DNA from: an uncultured Eubacteriales bacterium
Lineage (GTDB): Bacteria; Bacillota; Clostridia; Oscillospirales; QAKW01
Direction of reading: 5' to 3'
Length of the DNA stretch: 12,244 nucleotides
Assembly: GCA_934378025.1 (NCBI GenBank)
Contig: CAKRPM010000012.1
Location: 1-12,244 of the forward strand
Numbering within the stretch: the first letter of the stretch is position 1; every line of letters begins with the position of its first letter. The notes under the pieces are model-generated. The model was not told the DNA's origin, searched no databases, and worked only from the letters and a program-made list of their open reading frames with translations. A program made the translations under genes and the position numbers. Shown piece after piece: positions 1-6,520 of this stretch.

Positions 1-907
1 TGGGCTTAATAGCCACGGCAAAACGCACCGGCATGCCGTTACTGATGCCGCCGTTAATGCCGCCGTTATGATTGGTGCAGGTCACCACGTGACCGTCTCT
101 CATGGCAAAGGCGTCATTGGCCTCACTGCCGCGCATATCCGCCAGGGAAAATCCGTCCCCGAATGACACACCCTTCACGGCCGGAATGGAAAACAAAGCG
201 TGCGAGAGCAGGCTTTCCAAACTGTCAAACCACGGTTCGCCGATGCCTGCCGGCAACCCGACGATTGCCGTTTCCAGGGTGCCGCCCACACTGTCGCCCT
301 CCTGCTTTGCCCGTAAAATCTCCTCCTGCATCAGCGCGCCTTTTTGCTCATTTAATACGGCAAACGGAAGTTCGGCCAACCGTTTGATCTGCGGCAGCAG
401 ATCGTCCGAAAAATCGTCGTCCGATACGCCGGAGATTTTGGAAATATGCGTTCCGATAAAAATTTCCTTTTGTTCCAATGCGGCCTGTAAAACGGCGCCT
501 GCCGCCACTAATGCCGCCGTAATTCTGCCGCTGAAATGACCGCCGCCGCGATAATCGGCATAGCCTTTATATTTTTCAAATGCCGTAAAATCCGCATGGC
601 CCGGGCGCGCAATGTGCTGCAGTTCTTTATAGTCAGCGGACTTTGTGTCGGTATTGGGAATTCGCAGACAAAGCGGCGTTCCCGTGGTCCGCCCTTCAAA
701 TACTCCGCTTTCAATCACAAACGGATCCGGCTCCAAGCGTGCGGTGGATATTTTGCCCGACGGTCGGCGCAGTGCCAGTTTTTGCGCAATGATCGCCGGA
801 TCTACCGCCATACCGGGGGCCAGGCCGTCCAGCACCGCACCGATGCCGTTGCCGTGACTTTCCCCGAAAATTGTCAGTGTCACCGCATTTCCAAATGTAT
901 TTTTCAC
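1..907 (-). CDS. aroC: Chorismate synthase, C-terminus cut by window edge
   Basis: Converts 5-enolpyruvylshikimate-3-phosphate to chorismate, the last step of the shikimate trunk; the family needs reduced FMN. The minus-strand frame reads without a stop from a GTG at 907-905 to the window edge, giving 302 codons. Visible family motifs are FGESHG near residues 14-19 (conserved His18), RRPSGKISTAR, the ARPGHAD motif with the second conserved His, DYRGGGHFSGRITA, and GGINGGISNGMPVRFAVAIK close to the edge. The family is usually about 350-390 residues, so roughly 50-80 C-terminal residues lie outside the window. The start is GTG: it is preceded by AAGGTGG (921-915) seven bases upstream, and the protein begins MKNTFGNAVTLTIFGESHG as the family does. 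The GTG overlaps the TGA of aroB (shared GTGA, 907-904), suggesting translational coupling. It is the last operon gene visible here; the operon may continue leftwards. Confidence 0.96.
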   Translation of the reverse strand, partial: MKNTFGNAVTLTIFGESHGNGIGAVLDGLAPGMAVDPAIIAQKLALRRPSGKISTARLEPDPFVIESGVFEGRTTGTPLCLRIPNTDTKSADYKELQHIARPGHADFTAFEKYKGYADYRGGGHFSGRITAALVAAGAVLQAALEQKEIFIGTHISKISGVSDDDFSDDLLPQIKRLAELPFAVLNEQKGALMQEEILRAKQEGDSVGGTLETAIVGLPAGIGEPWFDSLESLLSHALFSIPAVKGVSFGDGFSLADMRGSEANDAFAMRDGHVVTCTNHNGGINGGISNGMPVRFAVAIKP

Positions 908-1899
908 TGTGCCACCACCTTTTCAATTTGTTCTTTATAACTTTCAAAATTCAATTCCCGCAGTTCGAACGAACCGATACGCGGCACATACACCACGGTG
1001 ATTTTATCGCCCGCCCGTTTTTTATCATGAGCCATGGCCTCCAGCAGTTTTTGCGGATCGCCCGTAGGTTTGGTCGGCAATCCCAGACGCTGCAAAACCG
1101 GAATCAGCCGCTCGCGCACCTCGGGCGCGCACATCGGCACCATTCCGATGGCAACACATTCGCCATGGTACCACCCCTCGCCGCAAATTTCAACGGCATG
1201 CGCCAGCGTATGACCGAAATTCAACACCTTGCGCAAGCCCGCTTCGCGTTCATCCTGCTCTACCACTTGTTTTTTGATGGCAACGGCGCGCTCAATAACC
1301 GTATCCGGCTCCCATTTCGGCGACTCGAACATTTCAAAAAGCTCCGCGTCACAGGTTGCCGCCATTTTTACTGCCTCGGCCAGTCCGTTGGCGACCTGGC
1401 GGGGCGGCAGCGTTTCCAACGTGTCGGGATCGATCAAAACGCCCTTCGGCTGCCAAAAGGCGCCGACAATATTTTTCACGCCGCAAAAATCAATGGCCGT
1501 TTTGCCGCCGACGGAGGAATCCACCTGCGAAAGCACCGTTGTGGGAATATTGTAAAAATCCACGCCGCGCATAAAGCCGGCGGCAGCAAATCCCGCAAGA
1601 TCACCGATCACGCCGCCGCCCACCGCCACAACGCAGTCGCTGCGGGTAAAGTCGTTTTCCACCATGGTCTTCAGCAAAAACGCATACTGCTCCAGGCACT
1701 TCGTGGACTCCCCCTGCGGCAATGTAATGACCGTCGGCTTGGCACACTGTGCCGCCACACATTCGGCATACCTGGACGGTACGCCGTCGTCCGTTACCAC
1801 CAGCACACGCCGATCCAGACGGAACAGTGTTCCCGCTTTTTTCAGTGCGCCGCGGCAAAGCGTGATGTCGTAAAAACCGTTTTGTGTTTTGACTTTCAT
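904..1899 (-). CDS. aroB: 3-dehydroquinate synthase
   Basis: Cytoplasmic NAD- and metal-dependent enzyme that cyclises DAHP to 3-dehydroquinate, the second step of the shikimate pathway. The protein has 331 residues, slightly shorter than the common 340-370. Motifs seen are the nucleotide-binding VGGGVIGDLAGF (about residues 93-104), DSSVGGKTAID with Lys133, GLAEAVK with Glu175, NFGHTLAH with His230, and WYHGE with His245. Glu175, His230 and His245 match the three metal ligands known for the family. HDKK at 291-294 fits the conserved phosphate and substrate-binding stretch. The ATG at 1899-1897 follows AAAGGAG seven bases upstream. The gene begins only three bases after the stop of the prephenate dehydratase gene and overlaps aroC by four bases, so it is an internal operon member with no room for its own promoter. 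Confidence 0.97.
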   Translation of the reverse strand: MKVKTQNGFYDITLCRGALKKAGTLFRLDRRVLVVTDDGVPSRYAECVAAQCAKPTVITLPQGESTKCLEQYAFLLKTMVENDFTRSDCVVAVGGGVIGDLAGFAAAGFMRGVDFYNIPTTVLSQVDSSVGGKTAIDFCGVKNIVGAFWQPKGVLIDPDTLETLPPRQVANGLAEAVKMAATCDAELFEMFESPKWEPDTVIERAVAIKKQVVEQDEREAGLRKVLNFGHTLAHAVEICGEGWYHGECVAIGMVPMCAPEVRERLIPVLQRLGLPTKPTGDPQKLLEAMAHDKKRAGDKITVVYVPRIGSFELRELNFESYKEQIEKVVAQ

Positions 1900-1902
1900 A
1901 GT

Positions 1903-2982
1903 TTACTCCTTTGCGAAACTTCCCAGCAGGCGCACATTATTGCAGCACTGCATCAGTTCTCCCAACATTTTTTGCCCTTGCACACCGTAAATATTGCCAT
2001 CGCCCTCAACATAGAAATAATAGCTCCAGCAAAGCTTTTTGGTCGGTCGGCTTTTCAGCGCCCGCAGGTTAAAGCCATTCGCGCCGATGACCTCAATGGC
2101 CTTGCCGAGCGACCCCGCCTCATTGTTTACGGTAAACGCCATGACAAATTGATTGTCGGCAAGATCCGGGGTTTTGGCCACTCTGGAAAACACGGCAAAC
2201 CGTGTTGTGTTGCCGCTGCTCTCATTGATATGCGCCTCCAGCTTTTTCAGGCCGAACGCCTGCGCCGCCTCGTCGCTGCCGATCGCCGCCAAATCGTGCC
2301 GTCCGGCCCGCGCCACCTCTTCGGCGGCAATCGCGGTATTGACCGCTTCTTTGGTGGCAAAACCGTGTTTGCGGATATATCCGGCGCACTGCCCCAATGC
2401 CTGCGGATGAGAAATTACCGTTTTCACCTCATCCATGGTCGTTCCCTTGACCGCCAGCAGGTTTTGCACAATTTCCACCTCGCAAACCTGATGAATGTGC
2501 AAATCGCCGAAGAACGCCAGATCCATCACCTGTCCCACATCACCGTTATAACTGTTTTCAATCGGGAGCACGGCGCAATCGCACGCACCGCTTTCCACCG
2601 CTTCATAAGCGCTTGCAAAATCCGGGTACGGTACGCACTCCGCATCCGGGAAAATACCACGGGCGGCGATGTCGGCAAATGCACCCTTGACCCCGCTGAA
2701 CGCTACGCGCATCCCCTCGGTCAGCCGATGCTGATACCGTTTGGAAATTTCCATGATCTCTTGTAAAAAGTTTGTATAATAGGACCGATAAATCGGATTT
2801 TCCATTCGTTCGGCACCTGCGGCAAGCACCGCTTTCTCCCGTGCCGCGTCCAAAATCGGCAAACCTCGCTCTTTTTTGTACGCCGCCACCTCTTCAGCCG
2901 CCTGCATACGGCGGACAAACAGCTGCGCCATCTGCGCGTCTACCTCATTGATGATTTTTCTTGCGTGTTCAATATCTGCCAT
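1903..2982 (-). CDS. pheA: Bifunctional chorismate mutase / prephenate dehydratase (P-protein)
   Basis: Converts chorismate to prephenate and prephenate to phenylpyruvate, the committed branch to phenylalanine. From the ATG at 2982 the protein has 359 residues. Residues 2-85 are a helical AroQ-type chorismate mutase domain (DIEHARKIINEVDAQM, then RRMQAAEEVAAYKKERG). Residues about 91-270 are the prephenate dehydratase domain, starting MRVAFSGVKGAFAD and containing LPIENSYNGDVG and the catalytic NTTRF motif (Thr260, Arg261, Phe262). Residues about 279-355 are an ACT domain, the usual site of phenylalanine feedback. The standard GALV and ESRP motifs read GSLG (290-293) and KSRP (310-313) here. 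Start choice: a GTG at 2994 is in frame and overlaps the aminotransferase stop by four bases, but the ATG has a GAGGTG sequence just upstream and gives the normal family N-terminus; the GTG start (363 residues) remains possible. Confidence 0.95.
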   Translation of the reverse strand: MADIEHARKIINEVDAQMAQLFVRRMQAAEEVAAYKKERGLPILDAAREKAVLAAGAERMENPIYRSYYTNFLQEIMEISKRYQHRLTEGMRVAFSGVKGAFADIAARGIFPDAECVPYPDFASAYEAVESGACDCAVLPIENSYNGDVGQVMDLAFFGDLHIHQVCEVEIVQNLLAVKGTTMDEVKTVISHPQALGQCAGYIRKHGFATKEAVNTAIAAEEVARAGRHDLAAIGSDEAAQAFGLKKLEAHINESSGNTTRFAVFSRVAKTPDLADNQFVMAFTVNNEAGSLGKAIEVIGANGFNLRALKSRPTKKLCWSYYFYVEGDGNIYGVQGQKMLGELMQCCNNVRLLGSFAKE

Positions 2983-2990
2983 ACTGCACC

Positions 2991-4163
2991 TCACCGATAT
3001 TCTTCCAGTAATTTTTTAAACGCGGGTAAGCTGTTTTGAATTTGCTCATACGCCACGCAGTAGCTGATTCGGACATATCCCGGTCCGCCGAAATCATCTC
3101 CGGGCACCAGCAGTAATTCGTATTTTTTGGCCCGCTCACAAAAAGCTTTGGCGTCCGGCTCGGGGGACTTTACGAACAAATAAAAAGCGCCGTCCGGCTC
3201 GATAGCCTGATACCCCATCTCGGTCAAACTGTTATACAATAACCGCCGATTGCGGTCATAAACCGCAAGATCCGGCCGTGCGTCCAAACACTCGGCCACC
3301 GTCTTTTGCAACAAGCTGGGCGCGCATACATAGCCCAGGGCTCTGCCCGCGCCGCATACCGCCGCAAACAGCTCCTCCGCTTGTTCGGCTGCGGGATTTA
3401 CAAAAATATATCCGATTCGTTCTCCCGGCAAAGAAAGGGATTTACTAAAGGAATAACACACTACAGTATGATCGTAAAATGCCGGGAAATACGGCACCTC
3501 TTTCCCATAACTAAGCTCGCGGTACGGCTCGTCGGAAATAATATAAATGGGCTGCGCTGTCTGCTTTTGACGCAGCAGCGTGCAAAGCTTTTCGCAATCC
3601 TCCCGGGAAATGACCGCGCCGGTCGGATTATTCGGGAAGTTTAACAATATCGCACGGGTTTTCGTTGTAATCGCTTTTCCGATGGCTTCAATATCCGGTG
3701 CAAAGGTATCTTTTTGGCCGGGCACAACCTTCAGCTTTCCGCCCGCATTTTCAACAAACACCGTATATTCCGGAAAGAACGGCGCCGGGACAATGACCTC
3801 ATCTCCCGCCTCCAGCAAAGCGCGAAACACAATGCTCAGGCTGGCGGCCGCCCCGCAGGTCATATAAATATTTTCCGCTTTCGCGGGAACGTCAAAGCGC
3901 TTTTGAATATTTTGCGCCACTGCGGCACGCACCGCAGGATCGCCAGGCGCCGAGGTGTATCCGTGCAGCGCCACCGGATCGCTTTCCGTCAAAAGGCGCT
4001 GCATGGTTTCGGTCACGATTTTCGGCGTCGGAACGCTGGGATTCCCCAAAGAAAAATCAAATACATTTTGTGCGCCGATTTGACGACGGCGGCAATTCCC
4101 GTATTCGAAAATTTCCCGAATTACCGAACGTTTTGTCCCCAGCGCTTTCATTTTACCATTCAC
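2991..4163 (-). CDS. PLP-dependent class I aminotransferase, probably aromatic or aspartate type
   Basis: A fold-type I aminotransferase of about 390 residues, first structural gene of the operon. Motifs seen (numbered from the GTG): FPNNPTG at 176-182, SDEPYRELSYG with Asp211 and Tyr214, the PLP Schiff-base lysine Lys241 in YSFSKSLSLPGERIGY, and GYVRISYC with Arg365, which fits the carboxylate-binding arginine. Linked to a prephenate dehydratase gene, it most likely transaminates phenylpyruvate (or prephenate or 4-hydroxyphenylpyruvate) with glutamate or aspartate; substrate choice cannot be read from sequence. Start: the frame opens with a TTG at 4178, but that TTG overlaps the GGAGG (4176-4172). 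This ribosome binding site lies eight bases before an in-frame GTG at 4163, which I take as the start; an ATG at 4151 is too far away. Its ribosome binding site immediately follows the U-run of the attenuator terminator. Confidence 0.93.
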   Translation of the reverse strand: MNGKMKALGTKRSVIREIFEYGNCRRRQIGAQNVFDFSLGNPSVPTPKIVTETMQRLLTESDPVALHGYTSAPGDPAVRAAVAQNIQKRFDVPAKAENIYMTCGAAASLSIVFRALLEAGDEVIVPAPFFPEYTVFVENAGGKLKVVPGQKDTFAPDIEAIGKAITTKTRAILLNFPNNPTGAVISREDCEKLCTLLRQKQTAQPIYIISDEPYRELSYGKEVPYFPAFYDHTVVCYSFSKSLSLPGERIGYIFVNPAAEQAEELFAAVCGAGRALGYVCAPSLLQKTVAECLDARPDLAVYDRNRRLLYNSLTEMGYQAIEPDGAFYLFVKSPEPDAKAFCERAKKYELLLVPGDDFGGPGYVRISYCVAYEQIQNSLPAFKKLLEEYR

Positions 4164-4182
4164 CGTTTTTGCCTCCAAACAT

Positions 4183-4236
4183 AAAAAAAATCCCGCAATC
4201 TGTTAATCGCATTTTCTGCACATAACAAGTTGCGGG
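4183..4236 (-). terminator. Attenuator terminator hairpin of the aromatic operon
   Basis: In the minus-strand RNA, CCCGCAA (4236-4230) pairs perfectly with TTGCGGG (4198-4192), followed by one A and eight U residues (4190-4183). The stem can be extended inside by TTGTTA with TAACAG (one G-U pair) and GCA with TGC around a GAAAA loop. It lies after the leader peptide stop codon and just before the ribosome binding site of the aminotransferase gene, so it would end transcription before the operon unless an upstream structure takes up its left arm. It corresponds to segments 3 and 4 of a classical attenuator. Confidence 0.88.
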
Positions 4237-4282
4237 CTGCCTGTTCTTTTCAAAACCTTTTAAAAAGCACACAGACAGTCCG
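4233..4282 (-). promoter_or_regulatory. Antiterminator pairing that competes with the attenuator terminator
   Basis: RNA segment CGGACTGTCTGT (4282-4271, codons 14-18 of the leader peptide) can pair with ACAGGCAGCCCG (4244-4233): ten Watson-Crick pairs, one G-U pair and one A-C mismatch. Forming it consumes CCCG of the terminator's left arm (4236-4233), so the two structures exclude each other. It is positioned to form when a ribosome stalls on the Tyr codons of the leader, leaving codons 14-18 uncovered. The pairing is read directly from sequence; the mechanism is inferred from classical amino acid biosynthesis attenuators. Confidence 0.8.
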
Positions 4283-4322
4283 TCATAAAGTAATAATACA
4301 TACTCTGTTTTCCCTGTAGCAT
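4260..4322 (-). CDS. Tyr/Phe-rich leader peptide of the aromatic operon attenuator
   Basis: A 20-residue frame, MLQGKQSMYYYFMTDCLCAF, from ATG at 4322-4320 to TAA at 4262-4260. It is preceded by GGGAGGA (4337-4331), about nine bases before the ATG, and by a near-consensus promoter whose predicted transcript start is about 24 bases upstream. Codons 9-12 are TAT TAT TAC TTT (4298-4287), and another TTT comes just before the stop. It is the only gene-like frame between promoter and aminotransferase, and it ends 23 bases before the left arm of the terminator. Its role is inferred to be cis-acting: ribosome stalling at uncharged Tyr or Phe tRNA would favour the antiterminator. The peptide itself probably has no function after synthesis. 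I know of no symbol for it. There is no Trp codon, so tryptophan is not expected to be sensed. Confidence 0.87.
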   Translation of the reverse strand: MLQGKQSMYYYFMTDCLCAF

Positions 4323-4331
4323 TGTCTGTGT
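4269..4331 (-). promoter_or_regulatory. Leader 1:2 hairpin, alternative to the antiterminator
   Basis: RNA segment ACACAGACA (4331-4323), lying between the leader ribosome binding site and its ATG, is perfectly complementary over nine bases to TGTCTGTGT (4277-4269) inside the leader frame. The second arm overlaps the antiterminator segment (4282-4271), so this hairpin would block antitermination and leave the terminator free. It may serve as the pause hairpin, or enforce termination when the leader is not translated. It may also limit access to the leader's start codon. Confidence 0.7.
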
Positions 4332-4352
4332 CCTCCCTTTAAAATTTCTTTC

Positions 4353-4381
4353 ATCATACTATCAATTGCGCGCTTTGTCAA
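4353..4381 (-). promoter_or_regulatory. Sigma-A type promoter of the aromatic operon
   Basis: On the minus strand TTGACA (4381-4376, perfect -35) is followed by a 17-base spacer and TATGAT (4358-4353, five of six for -10). The transcript should begin near 4346, giving a short untranslated stretch before the leader ribosome binding site. A- and T-rich DNA directly upstream (4382-4412) could act as an UP element. The strength of this promoter fits an operon whose output is set downstream by attenuation. Confidence 0.85.
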
Positions 4382-4432
4382 GAAAAAATAAGAAATTTGT
4401 TAAAAATTCTTTTTCCTTTGGAGCAAAACCGC

Positions 4433-4461
4433 TTGCAAATTTCGACAAACTATCCTATACT
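4433..4461 (+). promoter_or_regulatory. Probable sigma-A promoter of the polysaccharide deacetylase gene
   Basis: TTGCAA (4433-4438) and TATACT (4456-4461) are separated by 17 bases and lie 37 bases before the ATG at 4498. The -35 element matches the consensus at four of six positions. It is back to back with the aromatic operon promoter, with about 51 bases between the two -35 boxes. Confidence 0.6.
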
Positions 4462-4497
4462 GATGATAGACAACATTATTAAAAAGGAGCCTATTTT

Positions 4498-5805
4498 ATG
4501 TATAATACCGGTTATCATGCGCGCCGCAGGCGTCGCATTTCCCCGATTTTGATTATGTTGCTGGTTGTCATCGTCGCCCTCGTCGGATTTTTGCTTTGGC
4601 GCGGCCTTCATATCGGATCGGTCGGAAAGCTGGAGGTGACCGAAGCCAAAACCGATGCACAAACCCTTTCCTGGAGCAAGGTCGGTCGGGCAGAGCAATA
4701 CGAAATTTACCGCGTCAACGGAGACGAACAGACGCTGCTGGATACCGTCGCCGCGGGCGGCGCCACCGATTATACCGTCACCGGTCTGAAAAGCGCCACG
4801 CTTTATCAATACCGCGTGATCGCCACCCGCACTTTTTTGGGGAAAACCCGCAGAAGCAAAGCGGTGGATTTGATGGCCTATTCCGCCCCCGAGTCCGTCA
4901 AGGAGGTTACCGCCGCCACCGAGTCAAAAGATTCGCTGACCGCACGTTGGGAAGCGGTGAAAGGCGCAGAGGGCTATGAGGTCAGTTTCGCCAAGGCGGG
5001 CGGCCAAGCGCAGGTTACGCAAATCACACAGTGCAACTATACCGCGGACAAGCTAACCGAGGGAGAACAGTACGAATTTAAAGTGCGGGCCTATGTTGCC
5101 GCCGATGAGCAAAAAACATTCGGCGAGTGGTCACCCGTCGCTACCGCCAAGGTCATCAAAGCGGTGGATATGACCGGCATCGACGTTACCAAACCCATGA
5201 TCGCACTGACCTTTGACGACGGCCCCGACTTTCAAAACGTTACCACTCGGATTTTGGATGTCTTGAAAAAATACAACGCCCGTGCCTCTTTCTTTCAGCT
5301 GGGCGATCGTTCGAGCGAGCTGCCCAAACTGATTACTCGAATTGCCCAAGACGGTCATGAGGTCGCCTGTCACACCTACGACCATTCTCATTACGGCAAA
5401 AAGGTTACCGAAAGCGATATTGTAAAAGGAAATGACGCGATTGAAGCCGCCTGCGGCACCCGTCCGGACGCATTTCGCTCTCCCGGCGGCATGACCACCG
5501 ACATAATCCGCAAAACCTGCATTGCCGAGGGCATGCCGATCTATTATTGGAGCGTGGACACTGAGGACTGGAAAAGCCGCAATGCCGACTCTGTCTACAA
5601 TAAGGTAGTCAGCCAAGCCTCGGACGGGGACATTGTCTTAATGCATAACATTTACCCCTCCACGGCGGATGCCGTAGAGCGCATCGTTCCCTATCTTGTG
5701 GACAAGGGCTATCAACTGGTGACCGTTGCCCAATTGGTGCAGGCCAAAACCGGAAAACCGCCGGAGCCCGGTGTGCAGTACTACACGGCAACGCATACCA
5801 ATTAA
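4498..5805 (+). CDS. Membrane-anchored polysaccharide deacetylase with two Fn3-like domains
   Basis: A 435-residue protein that probably removes N- or O-acetyl groups from peptidoglycan or another extracellular polysaccharide. Residues 1-14 are basic (HARRRRR), residues about 15-34 form one transmembrane helix, so the rest is predicted to lie outside the cell. Residues about 44-128 and 131-218 look like two fibronectin type III domains (for example TDYTVTGLKSATLYQYRV and EGEQYEFKVRAY). Residues about 233-415 are a NodB domain: TFDDGP with Asp240/Asp241, HTYDH with metal ligands His292 and His296, RSPGG (327-331), DTEDW (354-358) and LMH with His383. Motif 3 is RSPGG rather than the common RPPYG; the metal triad and catalytic aspartate are intact. 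The ATG follows AAGGAG eight bases upstream. It is monocistronic, with its own promoter and a strong terminator. The exact substrate is not deducible. Confidence 0.93.
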   Translation: MYNTGYHARRRRRISPILIMLLVVIVALVGFLLWRGLHIGSVGKLEVTEAKTDAQTLSWSKVGRAEQYEIYRVNGDEQTLLDTVAAGGATDYTVTGLKSATLYQYRVIATRTFLGKTRRSKAVDLMAYSAPESVKEVTAATESKDSLTARWEAVKGAEGYEVSFAKAGGQAQVTQITQCNYTADKLTEGEQYEFKVRAYVAADEQKTFGEWSPVATAKVIKAVDMTGIDVTKPMIALTFDDGPDFQNVTTRILDVLKKYNARASFFQLGDRSSELPKLITRIAQDGHEVACHTYDHSHYGKKVTESDIVKGNDAIEAACGTRPDAFRSPGGMTTDIIRKTCIAEGMPIYYWSVDTEDWKSRNADSVYNKVVSQASDGDIVLMHNIYPSTADAVERIVPYLVDKGYQLVTVAQLVQAKTGKPPEPGVQYYTATHTN

Positions 5806-5827
5806 CCGAATTTTTTCTCTAAACCCT

Positions 5828-5867
5828 AAAAACGCCTCCGCCGCAAATTGCGGCGGAGGCGTTTTTT
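5828..5867. terminator. Strong bidirectional intrinsic terminator
   Basis: Arms AAAAACGCCTCCGCCGC (5828-5844) and GCGGCGGAGGCGTTTTT (5850-5866) are perfectly complementary over 17 bases around a five-base loop, with T-runs on both strands. It lies 22 bases after the deacetylase stop codon and 13 bases beyond the stop of the convergent tag gene, so it can end both transcripts. Confidence 0.93.
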
Positions 5868-5879
5868 AACTGCCAAGCG

Positions 5880-6455
5880 TTAAAATCGCTTTAAAACCCG
5901 CATGGATGATGCTTTTTTCCCCCGATACAGAAAGCACTGTTCATCATGGGAATCAATAAACCCGGTTGCCTGCAGATACGCATATAGAATGGTGGAACCT
6001 ACAAATTTCATGCCTCTTTTGATCAAATCGGCGGAAATTGCGTCTGACAAATCGTTGGTGGTTTTGCCTACCTCATATAATATTTTCCCCTTTGTAAAGG
6101 TGAGCAAGTATTGATAAAAGCTTCCGTATTCTTTTTGAATGCTTTTAAAAATTTTCGCATTGTTGACGGCGGCATTGATTTTCAGTTTGTTTCTGATGAT
6201 TTTTTTATCGGATAATAATTGCTCTGTTTTATCCGCATCATAGTTTACAATTTTTTCTATATCAAAATTATCAAAAGCGTTCCGAAAGCTCTCCCTTTTG
6301 TTTAAAACACATTCCCACGACAGCCCTGCCTGAAAAGACTCCAGGATCAGCATTTCAAATAAATAATGATCATCAAAGTCGGGTTTTCCCCATTCCGAGT
6401 CATGATATTCTATATACAAAGGATTTTCTAAATTACACCATTTGCATCTTTTCAT
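5880..6455 (-). CDS. tag: DNA-3-methyladenine glycosylase I
   Basis: Base excision repair enzyme that removes 3-methyladenine from alkylated DNA. The 191-residue protein (usual family length about 185-195) begins MKRCKWCNLENPLYIEYHDSEWG. It has the family's zinc ligands: Cys4, His18, and the C-terminal His and Cys of SHDEQC. YHDSEWG near residue 17 and LESFQAGLSW, which holds the conserved glutamate and tryptophan of the base pocket, are also clear. The start at 6455 is chosen because AAAGGA lies eight bases upstream and it matches the family N-terminus; an in-frame ATG at 6527 would add 24 unlike residues read through a terminator hairpin. Codon use is distinctly AT-rich (many AAA, ATT, TTT, GAT codons) compared with both neighbours, which hints at acquisition. 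It sits between two strong terminators, with only a weak candidate promoter. Confidence 0.95.
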   Translation of the reverse strand: MKRCKWCNLENPLYIEYHDSEWGKPDFDDHYLFEMLILESFQAGLSWECVLNKRESFRNAFDNFDIEKIVNYDADKTEQLLSDKKIIRNKLKINAAVNNAKIFKSIQKEYGSFYQYLLTFTKGKILYEVGKTTNDLSDAISADLIKRGMKFVGSTILYAYLQATGFIDSHDEQCFLYRGKKASSMRVLKRF

Positions 6456-6479
6456 AAAGCCGTTCCTTTCCATCTCCCG

Positions 6480-6520
6480 AAAAAAGCGACCGTGAAAACT
6501 CTCATTTTCACGGTCGCTTT
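6480..6520 (-). terminator. Intrinsic terminator of the giant surface protein gene
   Basis: In the minus-strand RNA AAAGCGACCGTGAAAA (6520-6505) and TTTTCACGGTCGCTTT (6498-6483) pair perfectly over 16 bases around a six-base loop, ending in a run of six U residues (6485-6480). It starts 17 bases after the TAA of the 1718-residue protein and ends 25 bases before the tag start codon. Confidence 0.9.

Noticed and set aside
871-2766. A 631-codon open frame on the plus strand
   Set aside because: It lies antisense to pheA and aroB, whose protein motifs are unmistakable. Its product is rich in His, Arg and Phe, has no recognisable domain, and arises as a codon-bias shadow.
4164-4178. TTG at 4178 as start of the aminotransferase
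   Set aside because: The TTG overlaps the GGAGG that serves the GTG at 4163 and has only a U-run upstream, with no ribosome binding site.
4183-4346. T-box riboswitch or TRAP-type leader for the aromatic operon
   Set aside because: The leader is only about 180 bases, lacks the conserved T-box sequence, and has no series of GAG/UAG triplets as TRAP needs. The leader peptide and paired segments explain it better.
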